NCBI GenBank assembly: GCA_949128115.1 | Contig: OX421968.1 | Coordinates: 26,086,377 to 26,150,376, forward strand | Reading direction: 5' to 3' | Source of the DNA: Anaspis maculata | Taxonomy: Eukaryota > Arthropoda > Insecta > Coleoptera > Scraptiidae | DNA length: 64,000 nt | Shown: one piece after another, positions 1 to 10,949 of the stretch | Layout: every line of letters begins with the position of its first letter | Position numbering within the stretch: the first letter of the stretch is position 1 | Notes under the pieces: generated by a model | Told to the model about the DNA's origin: nothing | The model's input: the letters and a program-made list of their open reading frames with translations, nothing else | The model's database searches: none | Position numbers and translations under genes: made by a program

Positions 1-1379
1 CCGCCTCCAGCTCCCGCCCCCAATCAAAAAAATGCAACTTTCATAATTTTCACTGATTTGTCATATTTCCTTACACATTTGGAAACTTTTAACTCAAACT
101 GTGCAACAGTTACTTTCCCGAATGCTGCCGCCTCCACACGCTGCAAAGTAAGAGATGAATGAAAAACATAAACCCGAAGACATAACGATCTAATTCTTTC
201 GCTATATGGATAGCCGACTAAAAATGGGGAAGAATAGGCTACTGTTGATTAGTGGCTGCTCCCAGCTTCCGCCTCCAAACAAAAAAATATTGATGATTGA
301 AAGAATTTTCATCCAAATCTGTTTATGGCAAGTACCCCATTCTGATAACAAAAAATCACAATGAGTTTCGATTGAAGAGAGTGGGCAAAGGATGATGTTT
401 CGCCTTCAACCAAATTTCGTTACATTCATAATATGCCTCTTTGAGAAAATGCGCTACTGAGACTCACGCACTTGTCTATTTTAGATGAGTGCCGCGACTT
501 GTGTATTCTTCATTGTTGTTGAAGATTATTTATATTTGACCGATTATCCTTAAACGTCGTCGGTATCAACCCGCAATAGTTAAGGTTCGATTAACGAAAG
601 AATGAACTGGATATGTTCAACCGTTCGGAAGATACGGAATATTTAGGTGAACTTTGTTTAACGAGGGGTTAAAAAAAAAGGAGGAAAATAATCACGAAAA
701 TTTAAAAAAAAAAGCGGCCACAGAATAGCCTCCGCCACTACGTTTGGCGAGGCTTAAAAAGTCTTCTTACCTATTTTCCAGACGATAATACTCCTTATTC
801 TCGCTTGTTTTGAGTTGATAACTGATTATGTCAATCACTTTTTCTCGTTCTTGCGACGATATGTCGACATAGCAATATTGTTGTAGTTTTTTTCTTGAAT
901 TGATTTCAATAATTGCTCGGGAAAGACCTCACGTTTCTCCATTAATGGCTATTATAGTGAAAGTGAAAACTACTTTCTGCCAGTTCGCAGACTCCAGTTC
1001 GCAGACTGCCTAAATGACCAGACATTCCGCGGAGTGACCAAAGTAAGCCAGGCGGTCTGCAGAATGACCAAAATAGCCGTCAATTCGCGGATTGCCTATC
1101 CATTTGGGGATTCTGCAGAATGCAGATTGCCTGGGCATTCCGCCGATTGACTGATTTCGTACTTTGTCGGTAACAGATACAATACACCAATCTTGGCCTA
1201 GCTGGATCTACATTCTTTGTCTAGTGATCTACCCCGAGCAGCTCCTGCTGGCAAAACGAAAGCGTCTTTAGTACCCATTTTTTTAGGTAGTGCCTGCCAT
1301 GTGAGTACCAATCGAAACCATTATTGACAGATAAATGTATGGGGTGCTGGGGTGCGCATGACGAGTAACTTCCACAGCC
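1..1379. other. AT-rich DNA without a recognisable gene
   Basis: No reading frame of substance and no RNA gene was seen. The motif pair 'ccgcctcca' + 'caaaaaaat' at the window start recurs near 265-290, suggesting a degenerate direct repeat. Between about 975 and 1160 a short phrase (cagttcgcagactgcc / attccgcggagtgacc) recurs several times in degenerate form, like an old minisatellite. Confidence 0.5.
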
Positions 1380-1690
1380 ATCGGAGGTGCTGCGAATTTT
1401 GTCACTTTCAACGCGACACTTTTTGAGTTCTCGAACGGTTTACTGCGTTACCGATAGTGCGCACAGAAGAGATCTCGAACGGTCATTTCTGCAAGAATGG
1501 CAGAATGGTGTAGTTCTCGAACGCAACGCATTACGGGACCGGGGGACCACAGCATATAAGAAGCGGACGTGTGTGAAGTCGCTGCTGTGAAAATAAAGTT
1601 TATCAAGCGTAAAAGTGTGTTTAATGATTAAATGCGACGTACCGGCTCTCCCAACATAAATCAACTTTGATCCTTGCTCAGATCACTTGT
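1380..1690 (+). repeat. possible solo LTR or promoter remnant
   Basis: The stretch has the layout of a retroelement LTR: three copies of tctcgaacg, a TATA-like 'catataag' near 1552, a polyadenylation-type 'aataaag' near 1592, and a final part ending in 'cccaaca'. The two LTRs of the Gypsy element further on have the same order (TATA-like box, then aataaag). No second copy lies in the window, so LTR identity is an inference. The short frames on both strands resemble no protein I recognise. Confidence 0.3.
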
Positions 1691-2519
1691 CCCGGGAAGC
1701 CCCAAAACGAAAGCAAATTGCAAATTAAAGGTACTCATCAATTTCGGTCAAATGCGAAACTTTGAGCGGCTGGGTTTTTTAAAATTTGGTTTATTCATCT
1801 TTTACACGTAAATGATCCTGTCCATGACAGATCGCCACGGCCATCCATGATTCGTCAATAATTCTTTAGGGCTTGGCGTGTCTTTTCAACTGGAACAGGC
1901 GAAAGAGTCGATAATTGCATGGGGTCCCTTTTTGGACGAAGCTTGTATATTCTTTAGTTTGAACCATCGGCATCGGAAAGTTGAACCGGCTTTGAGAGGA
2001 CGACAGGTTAAAAATATTTTGGACAAGTGTCAAATGTCAAGGCTTCTTTGATTTATTTGTTCATTGGCAAATTTTGGAAACAGATCGAAAAATTACTACA
2101 TTTTCCAGTAAAATAGAAAAAAGCGTCAGACGATCCATTTATAGCGACGAACTTTCAAGAGAATCCAGTGGTAACAGCTGAGACCCTTCACTCGAGTTCC
2201 GAGAATTGTAACCAGCACGACTGCGGATAGCGGCCACAGTACGAATAGGTACTCTAATATTTGGAAGAATACGGCATTTGATGAAGAAGCAGTTTCCTTC
2301 GGCAGGATTGCTCTTCGGGGTTCTTGAACTCGATCCATCCGAAGCACCAAAAAAATCATCCCTCAGGGGGACTGCTGGAGCTCCCAAAATTTCGGGTGCA
2401 AAAACTTCCTACCAAATCACCGTTGATTATTGCTGTATCTATCATAAAGGAAGCATACAACTCTATTGTGAATATTGACAGCATTGGTTTGGAAAAGAGA
2501 ATTTTCAAAAATTGATTCA
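1691..2519. other. non-coding stretch, nothing recognised
   Basis: Several overlapping short frames of 60-80 residues occur on both strands between 2126 and 2515. None has a recognisable motif, and their mutual overlap argues against coding. The stretch may include the 3' flank of the Tc1 remnant that follows. Confidence 0.4.
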
Positions 2520-3690
2520 CTATCTGGTATGACCACCATTAGCTGCCAGAACGGCTTGTAATTTGAGGAATATTGTCTCAGATTTGAGGTAAAGCCTTGC
2601 TTAACTGCGGAAGTGTTGTAGGAGCTGGTTCGTGGGTATATAACGGCCTTTGAAGAACATCCCACATGTGTTCTATGGGATTCAAATCTGGTGACATCGG
2701 CGGTAAAGGAAGATGCACATTTCCAAGATCTGTCATGGTGTTACGAACAATTGCTGAGCGATGAGGCCGGGCGTTATCGTCTAAAAACTGGAATACTGCT
2801 CCTACCTCCTCAGCAATTAGGCTGATAATGTTTGTGATGATGTCTCTTCTGTACACTTCACCGTTCATATTACCCTCACAAACGTACAGCGGCGTCCGGC
2901 GCCCTAGACTGATACCCCCCCAAACCACTATCGAGCCACCTCTGAAGGGATAAACTTTTTGGACAAACCCGCGATGTCTTGGAAGGTTTCTTGGTCCCGA
3001 ATCCTTACTTGTCTGGAATCGTTGTGTAGACCATATCTGGACTCATCGGAATTAGTGATGGGCGATATTTCACGAACTGTGATTTTATCACTGATATTTA
3101 AAACTCACTGGTAACGACTGTTACCAAAGTCGCTACAAAAGCGTGACGTGATCACGACTTTCCGTATTTTAGATTGAATTTCTTGCTCATCGTCCGTATT
3201 TCGCGATCACGGTATTTCCGTATTTTGCTACCTCGATTCAGATTCTAGCTATCAAAATAAAAGTACGGCATTTCGACTATTCAAGTCCATCTCTCGATAC
3301 CAATATTTTTGGGGCAGTGAAAGCTTGGGTCCGGGTAGCAAAGCAAGTGACTGCTTCTATCAAAGAACGGAATAATAAAAGTCGTGACTCGTGATCACGT
3401 CAATTCTGCTGGAGCAGTGCGAGATAGCGGGATAGCGCGAATAAGTGAGTATGAGTATAAGTAGCAAGTATCGAATATACTCTGCGCTTTTTAAAAGAAC
3501 TATTCACGAAAGTCGTGATCACGTCACGTTTTAAAATCACTGATACCAAAAAATCACAGTAACGATTCACACTGTGATTGGAAAATCACGATATCGCTCA
3601 TCACTAATCGGAATACAGTACGGTGTTTCACTCGGCCACCCAGTGTTGCCTATCTTGCGCCCATCTCATCAGGATTGTGATACACTCAGT
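2520..3690 (-). pseudogene. Tc1-type transposase pseudogene, split by a hAT-type insertion
   Basis: Minus-strand frames give the C-terminal half of a Tc1/mariner-superfamily (IS630-like) transposase, which cuts and pastes its own element at TA sites. The 116-residue frame 2578-2928 reads MVWGGIS, then FQFLDDNARPH (second catalytic Asp), then PPMSPDLNPIEHMWD, with the third acidic residue in the expected D34E-type spacing. Upstream, in shifted frames, come FSDESRYGL-like (first catalytic motif) and, beyond the insertion, MRWAQDRQHW, a typical Tc1 segment. The first catalytic motif is exactly where the 3053-3606 element landed. Further damage includes frameshifts near 2930 and a stop near 2578, after which IPQ-like C-terminal residues continue. 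N-terminal DNA-binding helices and the element's own terminal repeats were not identified. It cannot encode a working enzyme. Confidence 0.85.
3053..3606. mobile_element. non-autonomous hAT-type element (554 bp)
   Basis: The element has inverted ends TAGTGATGGGCGATAT / ATATCGCTCATCACTA and is flanked by a perfect 8-bp direct repeat ATCGGAAT at 3045-3052 and 3607-3614. Removing the insert plus one repeat restores continuity of the Tc1 transposase frame, so the boundaries are firm. An 8-bp duplication with TAG-type ends is characteristic of hAT. The interior is rich in the subterminal motif gtgatcacg and its complement, has no transposase frame, and must have been mobilised in trans. Confidence 0.85.
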
Positions 3691-4067
3691 GTTCACAGTC
3701 ACCTCAATGTCCCCTATCAGTTCGTTTCAAACTACCTACTTGACCACGTGATCAAGTTCGAAGTTCGAACAGCGCAATCGCGTCCATGGCCTTGAAGTGG
3801 ACATCTCTTTTCTAGAGTAAGCATAATAGTAGGTACTTACCTACTTGTTTATCGAGGTATTTATCTTCTTCATGAATCTGATCTACACATAATTTCTGTT
3901 CTTTTCAACTAAAGTCAAATAAGCTGCATCAATCAATATGACTTGTCACCAATAAGTATGTCTGCATGGGATTTGATTGTTGAAAAGTTGATTGATACAT
4001 TTAACATGACAATTTTTGTGTTCTCCAAACTTCCGGTCATGGTAAAACGAGACGTCAAAGATTGTGT
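3691..4067. other. AT-rich spacer, nothing recognised
   Basis: The stretch lies between the Tc1 remnant and the Gypsy element. No frame, repeat or RNA gene was identified. Confidence 0.5.
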
Positions 4068-4072
4068 AATAT

Positions 4073-4632
4073 TGTTATAGGCTGTTTGATTTCTACATGA
4101 TTCTAGTGGGCTGCGATTCAGGCCGCGATCGGCCGATGCCGACCAGAAACACAGCCCACTCGAATCATGTAGAAATCAGACAGCCTATACGAAGCTCGCG
4201 ACCATCCCGGCTTTTTCCGGAGAAGTCTAGATTTCCGCGTTGCATTAGGGAAGCATCGAGAGACTGCAGCGGTAGGTCACGACACGTCGAGACTTCTGGT
4301 GGAGGTGCCGTAGAAGGTACGCGCATTCGGCTCTGGAATCCATCTCGACGCAGATATCAGAAAAATCCTTGTGTGCTGGAAACTCCAACGTTCAAACAGG
4401 AAGCATCCAGAACCTTCGATGCCACTATAAGAGAGGAACTCGACCTGGCATCGAGAGAGAGTTGGAATCGAGCGACCTCGGCGATAACATCTCAAGCGAC
4501 ATTGTGAATTTCTAAGCGATTAATAATTGTGGGCGTTATTTAGTTGTATCGGTAGTAGTGAATAAAGTGCAGTTTGTTTACGAGTAAATCAGCGGTTTAA
4601 TTTCGAAAAAGGTGAACCCGAATACCGTTACA
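4073..4632 (+). repeat. 5' LTR, carrying a 110-bp insertion
   Basis: About 445 bp from 4188 on align with the 3' LTR with scattered substitutions. The first bases, TGTTA, are separated from the rest by the hairpin element 4078-4187; deleting it restores TGTTACGAAG against TGCTACGAAG at the 3' LTR. Transcription signals are a TATA-like 'actataagag' near 4424 and 'aataaagtgcag' near 4560. The 3' edge ...gttaca is shared with the 3' LTR up to the base. Confidence 0.88.
4078..4187. mobile_element. hairpin MITE in the 5' LTR (TA duplication)
   Basis: This 110-bp near-palindrome begins TAGGCTGTTTGATTTCTAC and ends with its complement ...CAGACAGCCTA. It is flanked by TA on both sides (4076-4077, 4188-4189), and excision restores the LTR. 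The inner part GGGCTG...GACCAGAAACACAGCCC resembles the core of the three 120-bp hairpins at 35588, 41165 and 42428. A TA duplication suggests Tc1/mariner-type mobilisation (inference). There is no coding capacity. Confidence 0.8.
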
Positions 4633-4746
4633 TTTGGTGGGAGAAGTGGATATTTCGAAATTTCAACTGCTGATTTCGAGGTAATCGATTAGTGACTACG
4701 CCGATTGTCAGAGCATTCGAGAAATCGTTTGATGACGACCAGAAGC

Positions 4747-6061
4747 ATGACATTAAAAGAAACGGAAAAAGCTTTAGCGAGCATCATGGCGATGATGCAA
4801 GAATAAAAAAGGGAACATCTTGAAGAGAAGGAAGAATTGAAGATAGTTCTAAAACAGCAGAAGCAGAGACGGCTCAAAGAAAAGATGGAATTGAAGAAAG
4901 TTCTGGAAGCCCAGGAGCAGAAGCAAGAAAAAATTCTAGAGCACCAAGAGCAGAGACGGTTTGAGGAGAAGGAAGAATTTAAGATAGTTCTCGAAGAGCA
5001 GAAAACAGAGCTCAGAGAAGTACTGGAGGGTCAAATGCATTATCTAGAGGAGAAACAAGAGAAGTTGAAAGCTGATATTCTAGATAATGTACACGAACAG
5101 ATACAAGACGTGCATGGGGCAGATGAGGGACCAAATACAAACGGTCCAGGGATTTGTCCATGAGAAAGTGGCAGCGATGGAGGCAAACATCTTGCAACTG
5201 GAACAACGTGTTCGAAAAAACTGCCATTCCCAGTTCAGCGACAAGCACGGGCGGGATCCATCGCGTGAAGCTGCCGAATTTTGATGGACAAAGCCCATGG
5301 TCCACTTACAAAAGGCAATTCGACGCAGCGGCCGAAGCCAACGGATGGACGGACGAGGAAAGGACTACTGCACTGGTTCTTGCTCTCAGGGGTCCGGCAT
5401 TAGAGCTGCTTCAGACGATACCTGAGAAGGAACAGAAGTGTTTCAAAACATTGGTGCTGGAACTTCGCTACGGTGACAACCATGTGCAGCAGATACACCA
5501 GACCCGTCCGAGAACCAGGGTACAGAACAGCAAAGAAAGCTTGCAGGAGCTCGAGGCCGACGTCCAGAGGCTGGTTAACCTTGCTTATCCAGCCTATCCA
5601 TCAAGTCTGCTGGCTAATATTGCATTGCGAAAGAAACCTTCATCAATGGACTGAGGGACAACGAGTTGCGCCAGATGGTCACAATCAGCAACCCAGCGAC
5701 GCTCACCGATGCCCTCATCCAAGCGATTCGCATCGAAGCAGCCAAGGATTCTCCACGTCACTTTAAAATCAGAGAAGCAACATTGGAAGCAGTCCCGTCA
5801 GTCCAGGAGATGTTCCAGAAAATTCTCATCGCTTTGGAAAATAAGGAAGCAAGGACAGGGGGCAGGCTGCGTTGCTTCGGCTGTGGAAAACCGGGACATC
5901 TGCGTCGGGACTGCAGGCAATGGTCGAGTTCAGCAGACCGTTCCATAGCGGAACAGAGAACTGCTGATCGAGAAAGTCACTAGCCGAGAGAAAGTTATCG
6001 TAGAGGAGGAAGACCACGTTGCTTTGAATGTGGAAACGACGGACATCTGCAACGCGACTGC
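4747..6061 (+). pseudogene. Gypsy gag (capsid/nucleocapsid) pseudogene
   Basis: Gag forms the retrotransposon particle and packages its RNA. The likely start is the ATG at 4747. An in-frame TAA follows at 4804, after which the same frame continues as a strongly charged Glu/Lys/Gln coiled coil to about 5160. The capsid-like segment follows in a shifted frame (HRVKLPNFDGQSPWSTYKRQ near 5260) and again in another frame from about 5640. Two CX2CX4HX4C zinc knuckles are visible: CFGCGKPGHLRRDC at 5873-5914 and CFECGNDGHLQRDC at 6020-6061. At least three frameshifts and two stops (4804, 5981) separate the parts. The second Gypsy element at 62.6 kb carries a homologous gag. Confidence 0.85.
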
Positions 6062-6079
6062 AGGCGACGATACGCTTTA

Positions 6080-6175
6080 GCAGACCGTTTCATGCTGGAA
6101 CGGGGGGCTGCTGATCGAGGAGGTCAAGCAGACCGTTTCATGCTGGAACGGGGAGCTGCTGATCGAGGAAGTCAA
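6080..6175 (+). repeat. tandem duplication, 2 x 48 bp, at the end of gag
   Basis: A 48-bp unit beginning gcagaccgtttcatgctgg occurs twice head to tail with one or two differences. It encodes a duplicated ADRFMLERGAADRG-like peptide, because 48 is a multiple of three. It sits just before the deletion junction. Confidence 0.8.
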
Positions 6176-7671
6176 CTTCGTCCTGGAAAGAGTCATGGCA
6201 ATGGCAACACGGATGGTCTTTCTCGAAGACCACGCAACTAGGACTGCAGGCACGGCAAGAGGGTGGGTGAACCAACAGAGTGGAAACGTCGAGGTTAGAG
6301 CACTTGTCGTTGAAACCCCAGGAAACTGGACTACAGCTGAGCTTAAGAAGGAGCAGCGTGAGGACCCAGCCATCGGTACGCTTGCTGAAAGGAAGAAACT
6401 TGGCCAGGACAGACCAGAATGGGCCAAGATCTCCCGGGAAGGGCCCAAATTCAAGGCTCTTTGGGCTCAGTGGAATTCTCTCAGGATAGAGAATGGGCTG
6501 CTGAAGAGAGTCTGGGAGAGTCCTGATGGAAAGAAGGAGATGGTTTAATTGGTGCTTCCCAAGAAGAGAGTGAAAGAGGTCCTGAAGGAGATGCACGATG
6601 GCGTCACTGGAGGGCACCTTGGGGTGAACAAGACGTTGGCCAAATTGCGCGAGCGGTTCTATTGGGTGAACTACCGGAACGACGTGGAAGCAGGTGCCGC
6701 AAATGTGAAGTTTGTGCGGCCAGCAAGGGACCAAGGACTCGTACCCGAGCGGAACTGTAGACCTACAATGTTGGAGCGCCCTTTGAACGCATCGCAATTG
6801 ATGTGGCCGGACTGTTCCCGACAACAGAGAGTGGCAACAAGTACATCATGGTTGCCATGGACTACTTCAGCAAGTGGCCGGAAGCATACGCCTTACCAAA
6901 CCAAGAGGCTACCACAGTGGCGAGTGTGCTGGTGGATGAACTGATCAGTCGTTTCGGTGTACCACTGGAGTTGCACTCGGATCAAGGACGCAACTTTGAA
7001 CCCAACGTGTTCCAGGGTGTCTACGATTTGCTTGGGATCAAGAAAACAAGGACTACGCCTCTTCATCCACGGTCCGACGGAATGGTGGAACGATTCAACA
7101 GGACGATGGAGCAGCATTTGTCAAAGGTAGTTGACGAACATCAGCGAGATTGGGACCGTCATTTGCCATTGTTTTTGATGGCATATCGAGCGGCCATTCA
7201 TGACACAACGGGCGAAACACCAGCCCGGGTCATGTTTGGTCGGGAAATACGTCTCCCTTGCGATTTGCAATTTGACACGCCAGAGGACGACCCAAAGCTG
7301 TTCCGGAGTATGTCGACGGCTCGAGACAGCGGATGCACGACGTCCATGAATTGGTGCGGGACCGGATTCGAGTCTCCACCGACCGGATGAAGACACGCTA
7401 CGATCTGAAGGCGAATTCAGCAGGATTTCAAGCTGGTGATCTTGTCTGGTTATACAATCCTCAACGGAGAAAGAGGAGGATCAACAAGAGAATCAACGAC
7501 GTTCTTTATCAGATTCAGCGAGTCCCGAGAGCCAAAATGAAAGTCGTTCACCTCGATCGTCTCGCACGTTACGCGAGGAGTAATGCTGAGCCTATTCGGG
7601 ACGAACTGGCTCAAGAGTGGGGCAGTGCTACGAAGCTCGCGACCATCCCGGCTCTTTCCGGAGAAATCTAG
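6176..7671 (+). pseudogene. Gypsy pol remnant: RNase H tail and integrase
   Basis: The segment begins with the conserved RNase H-tail phrase RPGKSHGNGNTDGLSRRP (about 6180-6230), normally located well downstream of RT, so PR, RT and most of RNase H are deleted. A spacer domain follows, then the integrase zinc-binding domain: MHDGVTGGHLGVNKT gives the two His, and the CRKCEVC pair lies in a shifted frame near 6692. The core comes next in 6803-7390, with AMDYFSKWPEAY, HSDQGRNFE and DGMVERFNR carrying the D, D and E catalytic positions. The C-terminal part 7333-7671 contains AGDLVWLYNPQRRK, the start of a GPY/F-type module that appears shortened. Stops at 6238 and 6546, plus frameshifts near 6690, 6790 and 7310, make it non-functional. 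Integrase would insert the cDNA into host DNA. Confidence 0.88.
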
Positions 7672-8266
7672 ATTTCCGCGTCGCATTCGGGAAGCATCGC
7701 GTGCTTTCCACCTAGCCCCGAGTTCGGTACACCTGCCATTTACGCATGTGCGGGTGCCAAACGGTGCTTTCCATCAACGTGGTCCTACTCGGTTCTGTGC
7801 CGTTCATTGGATCACCTAAAATTTTGTGCCACACTAAGGAACATGTGCCGTCTGGTGGTATTTGTACCGTCTAGGTGGAAAGCACCCATCGAGAGACTGC
7901 AGCGGTAGGTCACGACACGTCGAGACTTCTAGTGGAGGTGCCGTAGAAGGTACGCGCATTCGGCTCTGGAATCCATCTCGACGCAGATACCAAAAAAATC
8001 CTTGTGTGCTGGAAACTCCAATGTTCAAACAGGAAGCATCCAGAACCTTCGATGCCACTATAAGAGAGGAACTCGACCTGGCATCGAGAGAGAGTTGGAA
8101 TCGAGCGACCTCGGCGATAACATCTCAAGCGACATTGTGAATTTCTGAGCGATTAATAACTGTGTGCGTTATTTAGTTGTATCGGTAGTAGTGAATAAAG
8201 TGCAGTTTGTTTACAAGTAAATCAGCGCGTTTAATTTCGAAACAGGTGAACCCGAATACCGTTACA
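7626..8266 (+). repeat. 3' LTR, carrying a 187-bp insertion
   Basis: It matches the 5' LTR throughout except for the insert 7700-7886. It begins TGCTACGAAG right after the purine-rich tract and ends gttaca. TATA-like and aataaag signals are conserved. The frame shared by both LTRs (about 70-90 residues) is a by-product of the repeat and is not treated as a gene. Confidence 0.9.
7700..7886. mobile_element. 187-bp TIR element inserted in the 3' LTR
   Basis: Perfect 15-bp inverted ends GTGCTTTCCACCTAG (7701-7715) and CTAGGTGGAAAGCAC (7871-7885) are present. The flanking CATCG occurs at 7695-7699 and 7887-7891 but only once in the 5' LTR, so this is a 5-bp duplication (4 bp if the edge is shifted by one). 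A third gtgctttcca occurs inside near 7773. There is no coding capacity. The superfamily cannot be settled from a 4-5-bp duplication alone. Confidence 0.85.
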
Positions 8267-8565
8267 ATATTTATCACACAAAATATACAATCATCATACA
8301 ACTTGGCAGCTTCACGCTAGGAAATTGGTTTTTTCAACTTATTCTTTCATATTATTTATTTGATTTTGTGATGGGTACTGGTGTCGGCATAAAAATGTTA
8401 GAATGCTCTGGGTGGGCGCCAGGGTGGGCCCAAAAATTTTGGGGTGGGCCCGCCCAGGCCCTCCCTTAGCTCCGTGCCTGCCCACAACAGCAACAGTACC
8501 ACAAACCTAATAATGTTTTTCAACCGAACCCGATTTTATTTAGCGTATGGCATGACATGAATATC
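8267..8565. other. spacer, nothing recognised
   Basis: This is the flank of the Gypsy element. It includes a locally GC-rich phrase (ggtgggcgccagggtgggccc) near 8410, with no gene seen. Confidence 0.4.
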
Positions 8566-8568
8566 AAT

Positions 8569-8800
8569 TCACAAAAGAATATCAATGTTGTTTATATAAT
8601 CGATCGCATTGTTAATCGCATCCAGGAAATCGGCTCCTAATGGACATTCTTCCACAATGTGCTGAATTGTTTGGTGATCAAGCGCCGCAGTCACATTGTG
8701 GGGAAGGTTTAATTCCCCATTTGTAATGTGAGTCCGTACATCTACCATGCTCCGTTCTGATTCTGTCAAGTCCGCACCAAAAGTCGTAATTTTGCGGGAG
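8569..8800 (-). pseudogene. 3' scrap of a LINE ORF2
   Basis: The minus-strand frame contains DHQTIQHIVEECPLG, then AIDYINNIDILL and a stop. That is the characteristic C-terminal zinc-binding tail of many arthropod LINE ORF2 proteins, where a Cys pair precedes T.xHIvEECP. The Cys pair is in a shifted frame just upstream. No reverse transcriptase or endonuclease is present, so the copy is strongly 5'-truncated or decayed. It belongs to a different family from the two long LINEs in the window. Confidence 0.6.
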
Positions 8801-8900
8801 AGTTCAAGGCAGTGATTGGTTCCTGTTCTTCCAGATCTCTCCTCCATAGATCTGTCATGTTGTGTGCCGACAAACAAACCCGTACTGATGAGTACCTACC

Positions 8901-10949
8901 TCGACGATAAACAATATTAATTCTTAAAGGTATCGAAATATACGATTTGAAACCCATCACATTGAATAGTGTGAATCCTTCAGAAAATACAGTTGGACTC
9001 TCTGCTGAAACTCACGTACAAGATGGGCGAAACCATTTTTTAGAGGAACAAGCTTCGGACCACCAAATGTTCAATTATAATTGAAATTATAATATAATCA
9101 ATAATTATTAACGTTAGATCACAAAAAATCTTCGCCTACCTTCTATCCTTATTATATTACCCTTCGAAAATTTCACCTTGAAATGTCTAGTCACTGGAAC
9201 CACAAAATCTGTCGTGAACCCCGAAATAGCAGAAACACATTTTTTCAGCCAAATTAAAGACGACCTCCTTTTTGGAATAAAAACTGCGCATTGCACGACG
9301 CAGAAAAACTTTAGTATAATCATCAAGACTCGTGGAATTTCTAAACGAAACACATCAGTCCAATTTCATATTTTCAAATTTCATCAATATTTACTAAAAA
9401 TTCGTAATGGTTGCTGCTCTCTCCTAGTGAATTAGTCATTTCACAAAACAAAGATAGGCACTCATAGTCTGATATAATTTAATTTACATTCTTTTCCTCA
9501 ATTTTCTTAATAATTTACAAAGTTGATCCTGTTAAGTATCGTCAAAAATTGGAATTAGTATAGGTACACAAAATGTAAAATGCGAGGTAAAATGTAAAAA
9601 CAAGCAACAATCAGACAAATCATTAAAACAACAACTGTAATCACAGAAGTAGGCGAGTGTCAGTATACTTCATTTAAAAACTCTTCTATTGAGCAGTAAC
9701 TGCATTATAAGAAAATCCTTGAAACCACATTGATTTAAACCGATAGACTGAAAGAAGCGAAACTTCAATCACTTTTTTCTCGGCCAAAAAATTTTTCATT
9801 TGTATTTTAGCTGCACAGTTGCTGATTTTATCTATTTAAGCAAAGGTCAATACCAATAAAATCGTATTTTGTGATTCTTGTATACGACCCCATTGTACAG
9901 GGACTAGTCAAAAAGATTCCTATCCACACCATGATGAAGCCACCCCCAAACGGAATCCGGAGTAAAATTCAATCTGCATGAAACCGCTGTCCACGACGAC
10001 ATCATACACGACCCCGGCAACCGTCTCCTGTCAAGGAGATATGTGTTTTACCGTTGTTGTTTTGTCTCTTTGTCTCTGGATTTTGGTCAGATAATATTGG
10101 GTCTGCTTTTCTATCGTGATTGACAGTTGTTTTCGGGTCAAAACGATTCAACTGATTATCTACCCATTTCAACCAATCAGAACAACTGATCGAGACCCAC
10201 GTGACTCGGTTTAAGCTATCAATTAATATACACTAGGAAGTGATTAATTGCACACTAGGTAATAGCACCGCATTGAAATATTTTTGGACCCACAAATAAT
10301 ATGTAATTGAAATGACTGTATTTATAGTTGTTTGGATTGAAATTTTAGTACTAGCGCGTTTAAAGGTCTTCCACTTACTAATATACAATTTTACAACCTA
10401 TTAGACTTCGTTTCAGCATTGCTTCCAGCAACGAGGCCCCTTCCTCAATACGCGACTGTGCACTCTCCTTTCATGCGCTGTCAACAGCTGTTAGTGACAT
10501 TTAGTTATTAGCTCTACCAGTCTACCGCCCATGTGAAACTACTGTGTTGTGAAGTACCATTCATGGCAAGATAATTATTATTTAGCCAAGCAGAGTTAGC
10601 TTGATCGAGTAGTGAGCTTCACAAGCGTATTCATTTATTAGAGAAAAGAAAAAAACAAACATTCTCTTGAAATTGATTTTTTTTTTCAACAAGGCATGCT
10701 TTGAAATTGACAGTTCTACTATACAATGATACATTGGACCTACTATTCCTACTAGTAGTCTATTTGTGCGATAATCTGCTAAATTCAACTCGTGCTTGTC
10801 TACTTGTCTGTGTGCAATATCGAGTCTACTTTTCCCTCGTGATTGACAGTTGTTTTCGGGTTAAAACGATTTAACTGAAAAAACACTAAGCACTTGTTAT
10901 ATTATTACTATTGAAAAAACACTAAGCAATTGTTATATTACTATTGAAA
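8901..10949. other. AT-rich DNA with a dispersed direct repeat
   Basis: No gene was recognised. A segment of about 60 bp around gtgattgacagttgttttcggg (10115 region) recurs in the same orientation near 10838 with few differences. At 10880-10949 a phrase aaaacactaagcaattgttatatt is tandemly duplicated. Short frames at 9114-9435 overlap on opposite strands and lack motifs. Confidence 0.45.

Larger units (their letters stand above)
4073..8266 (+). mobile_element. Ty3/Gypsy LTR retrotransposon with internal deletion
   Basis: A 4.2-kb element has two LTRs: 4073-4632 including a 110-bp insert, and 7626-8266 including a 187-bp insert. Its gag gene has two zinc knuckles and its integrase is recognisable. 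Each LTR begins with TG and ends in ...TTACA, and the flanks show a 4-bp duplication ATAT (4069-4072 and 8267-8270), typical of Gypsy integrases. The presumed primer-binding region starts right after the 5' LTR (tttggtggga). A purine-rich aagagtggggcag precedes the 3' LTR and is the likely polypurine tract. Protease, reverse transcriptase and most of RNase H are missing: gag runs directly into an RNase H tail motif near 6175. In-frame stops and frameshifts affect every gene, so it is non-autonomous and decayed. Without RT the clade cannot be assigned. Confidence 0.92.

Noticed and set aside
4097..4507. 136-residue frame in the 5' LTR and its 92-residue counterpart in the 3' LTR
   Set aside because: Both are LTR sequence, and the former begins within the hairpin insert; not a gene.
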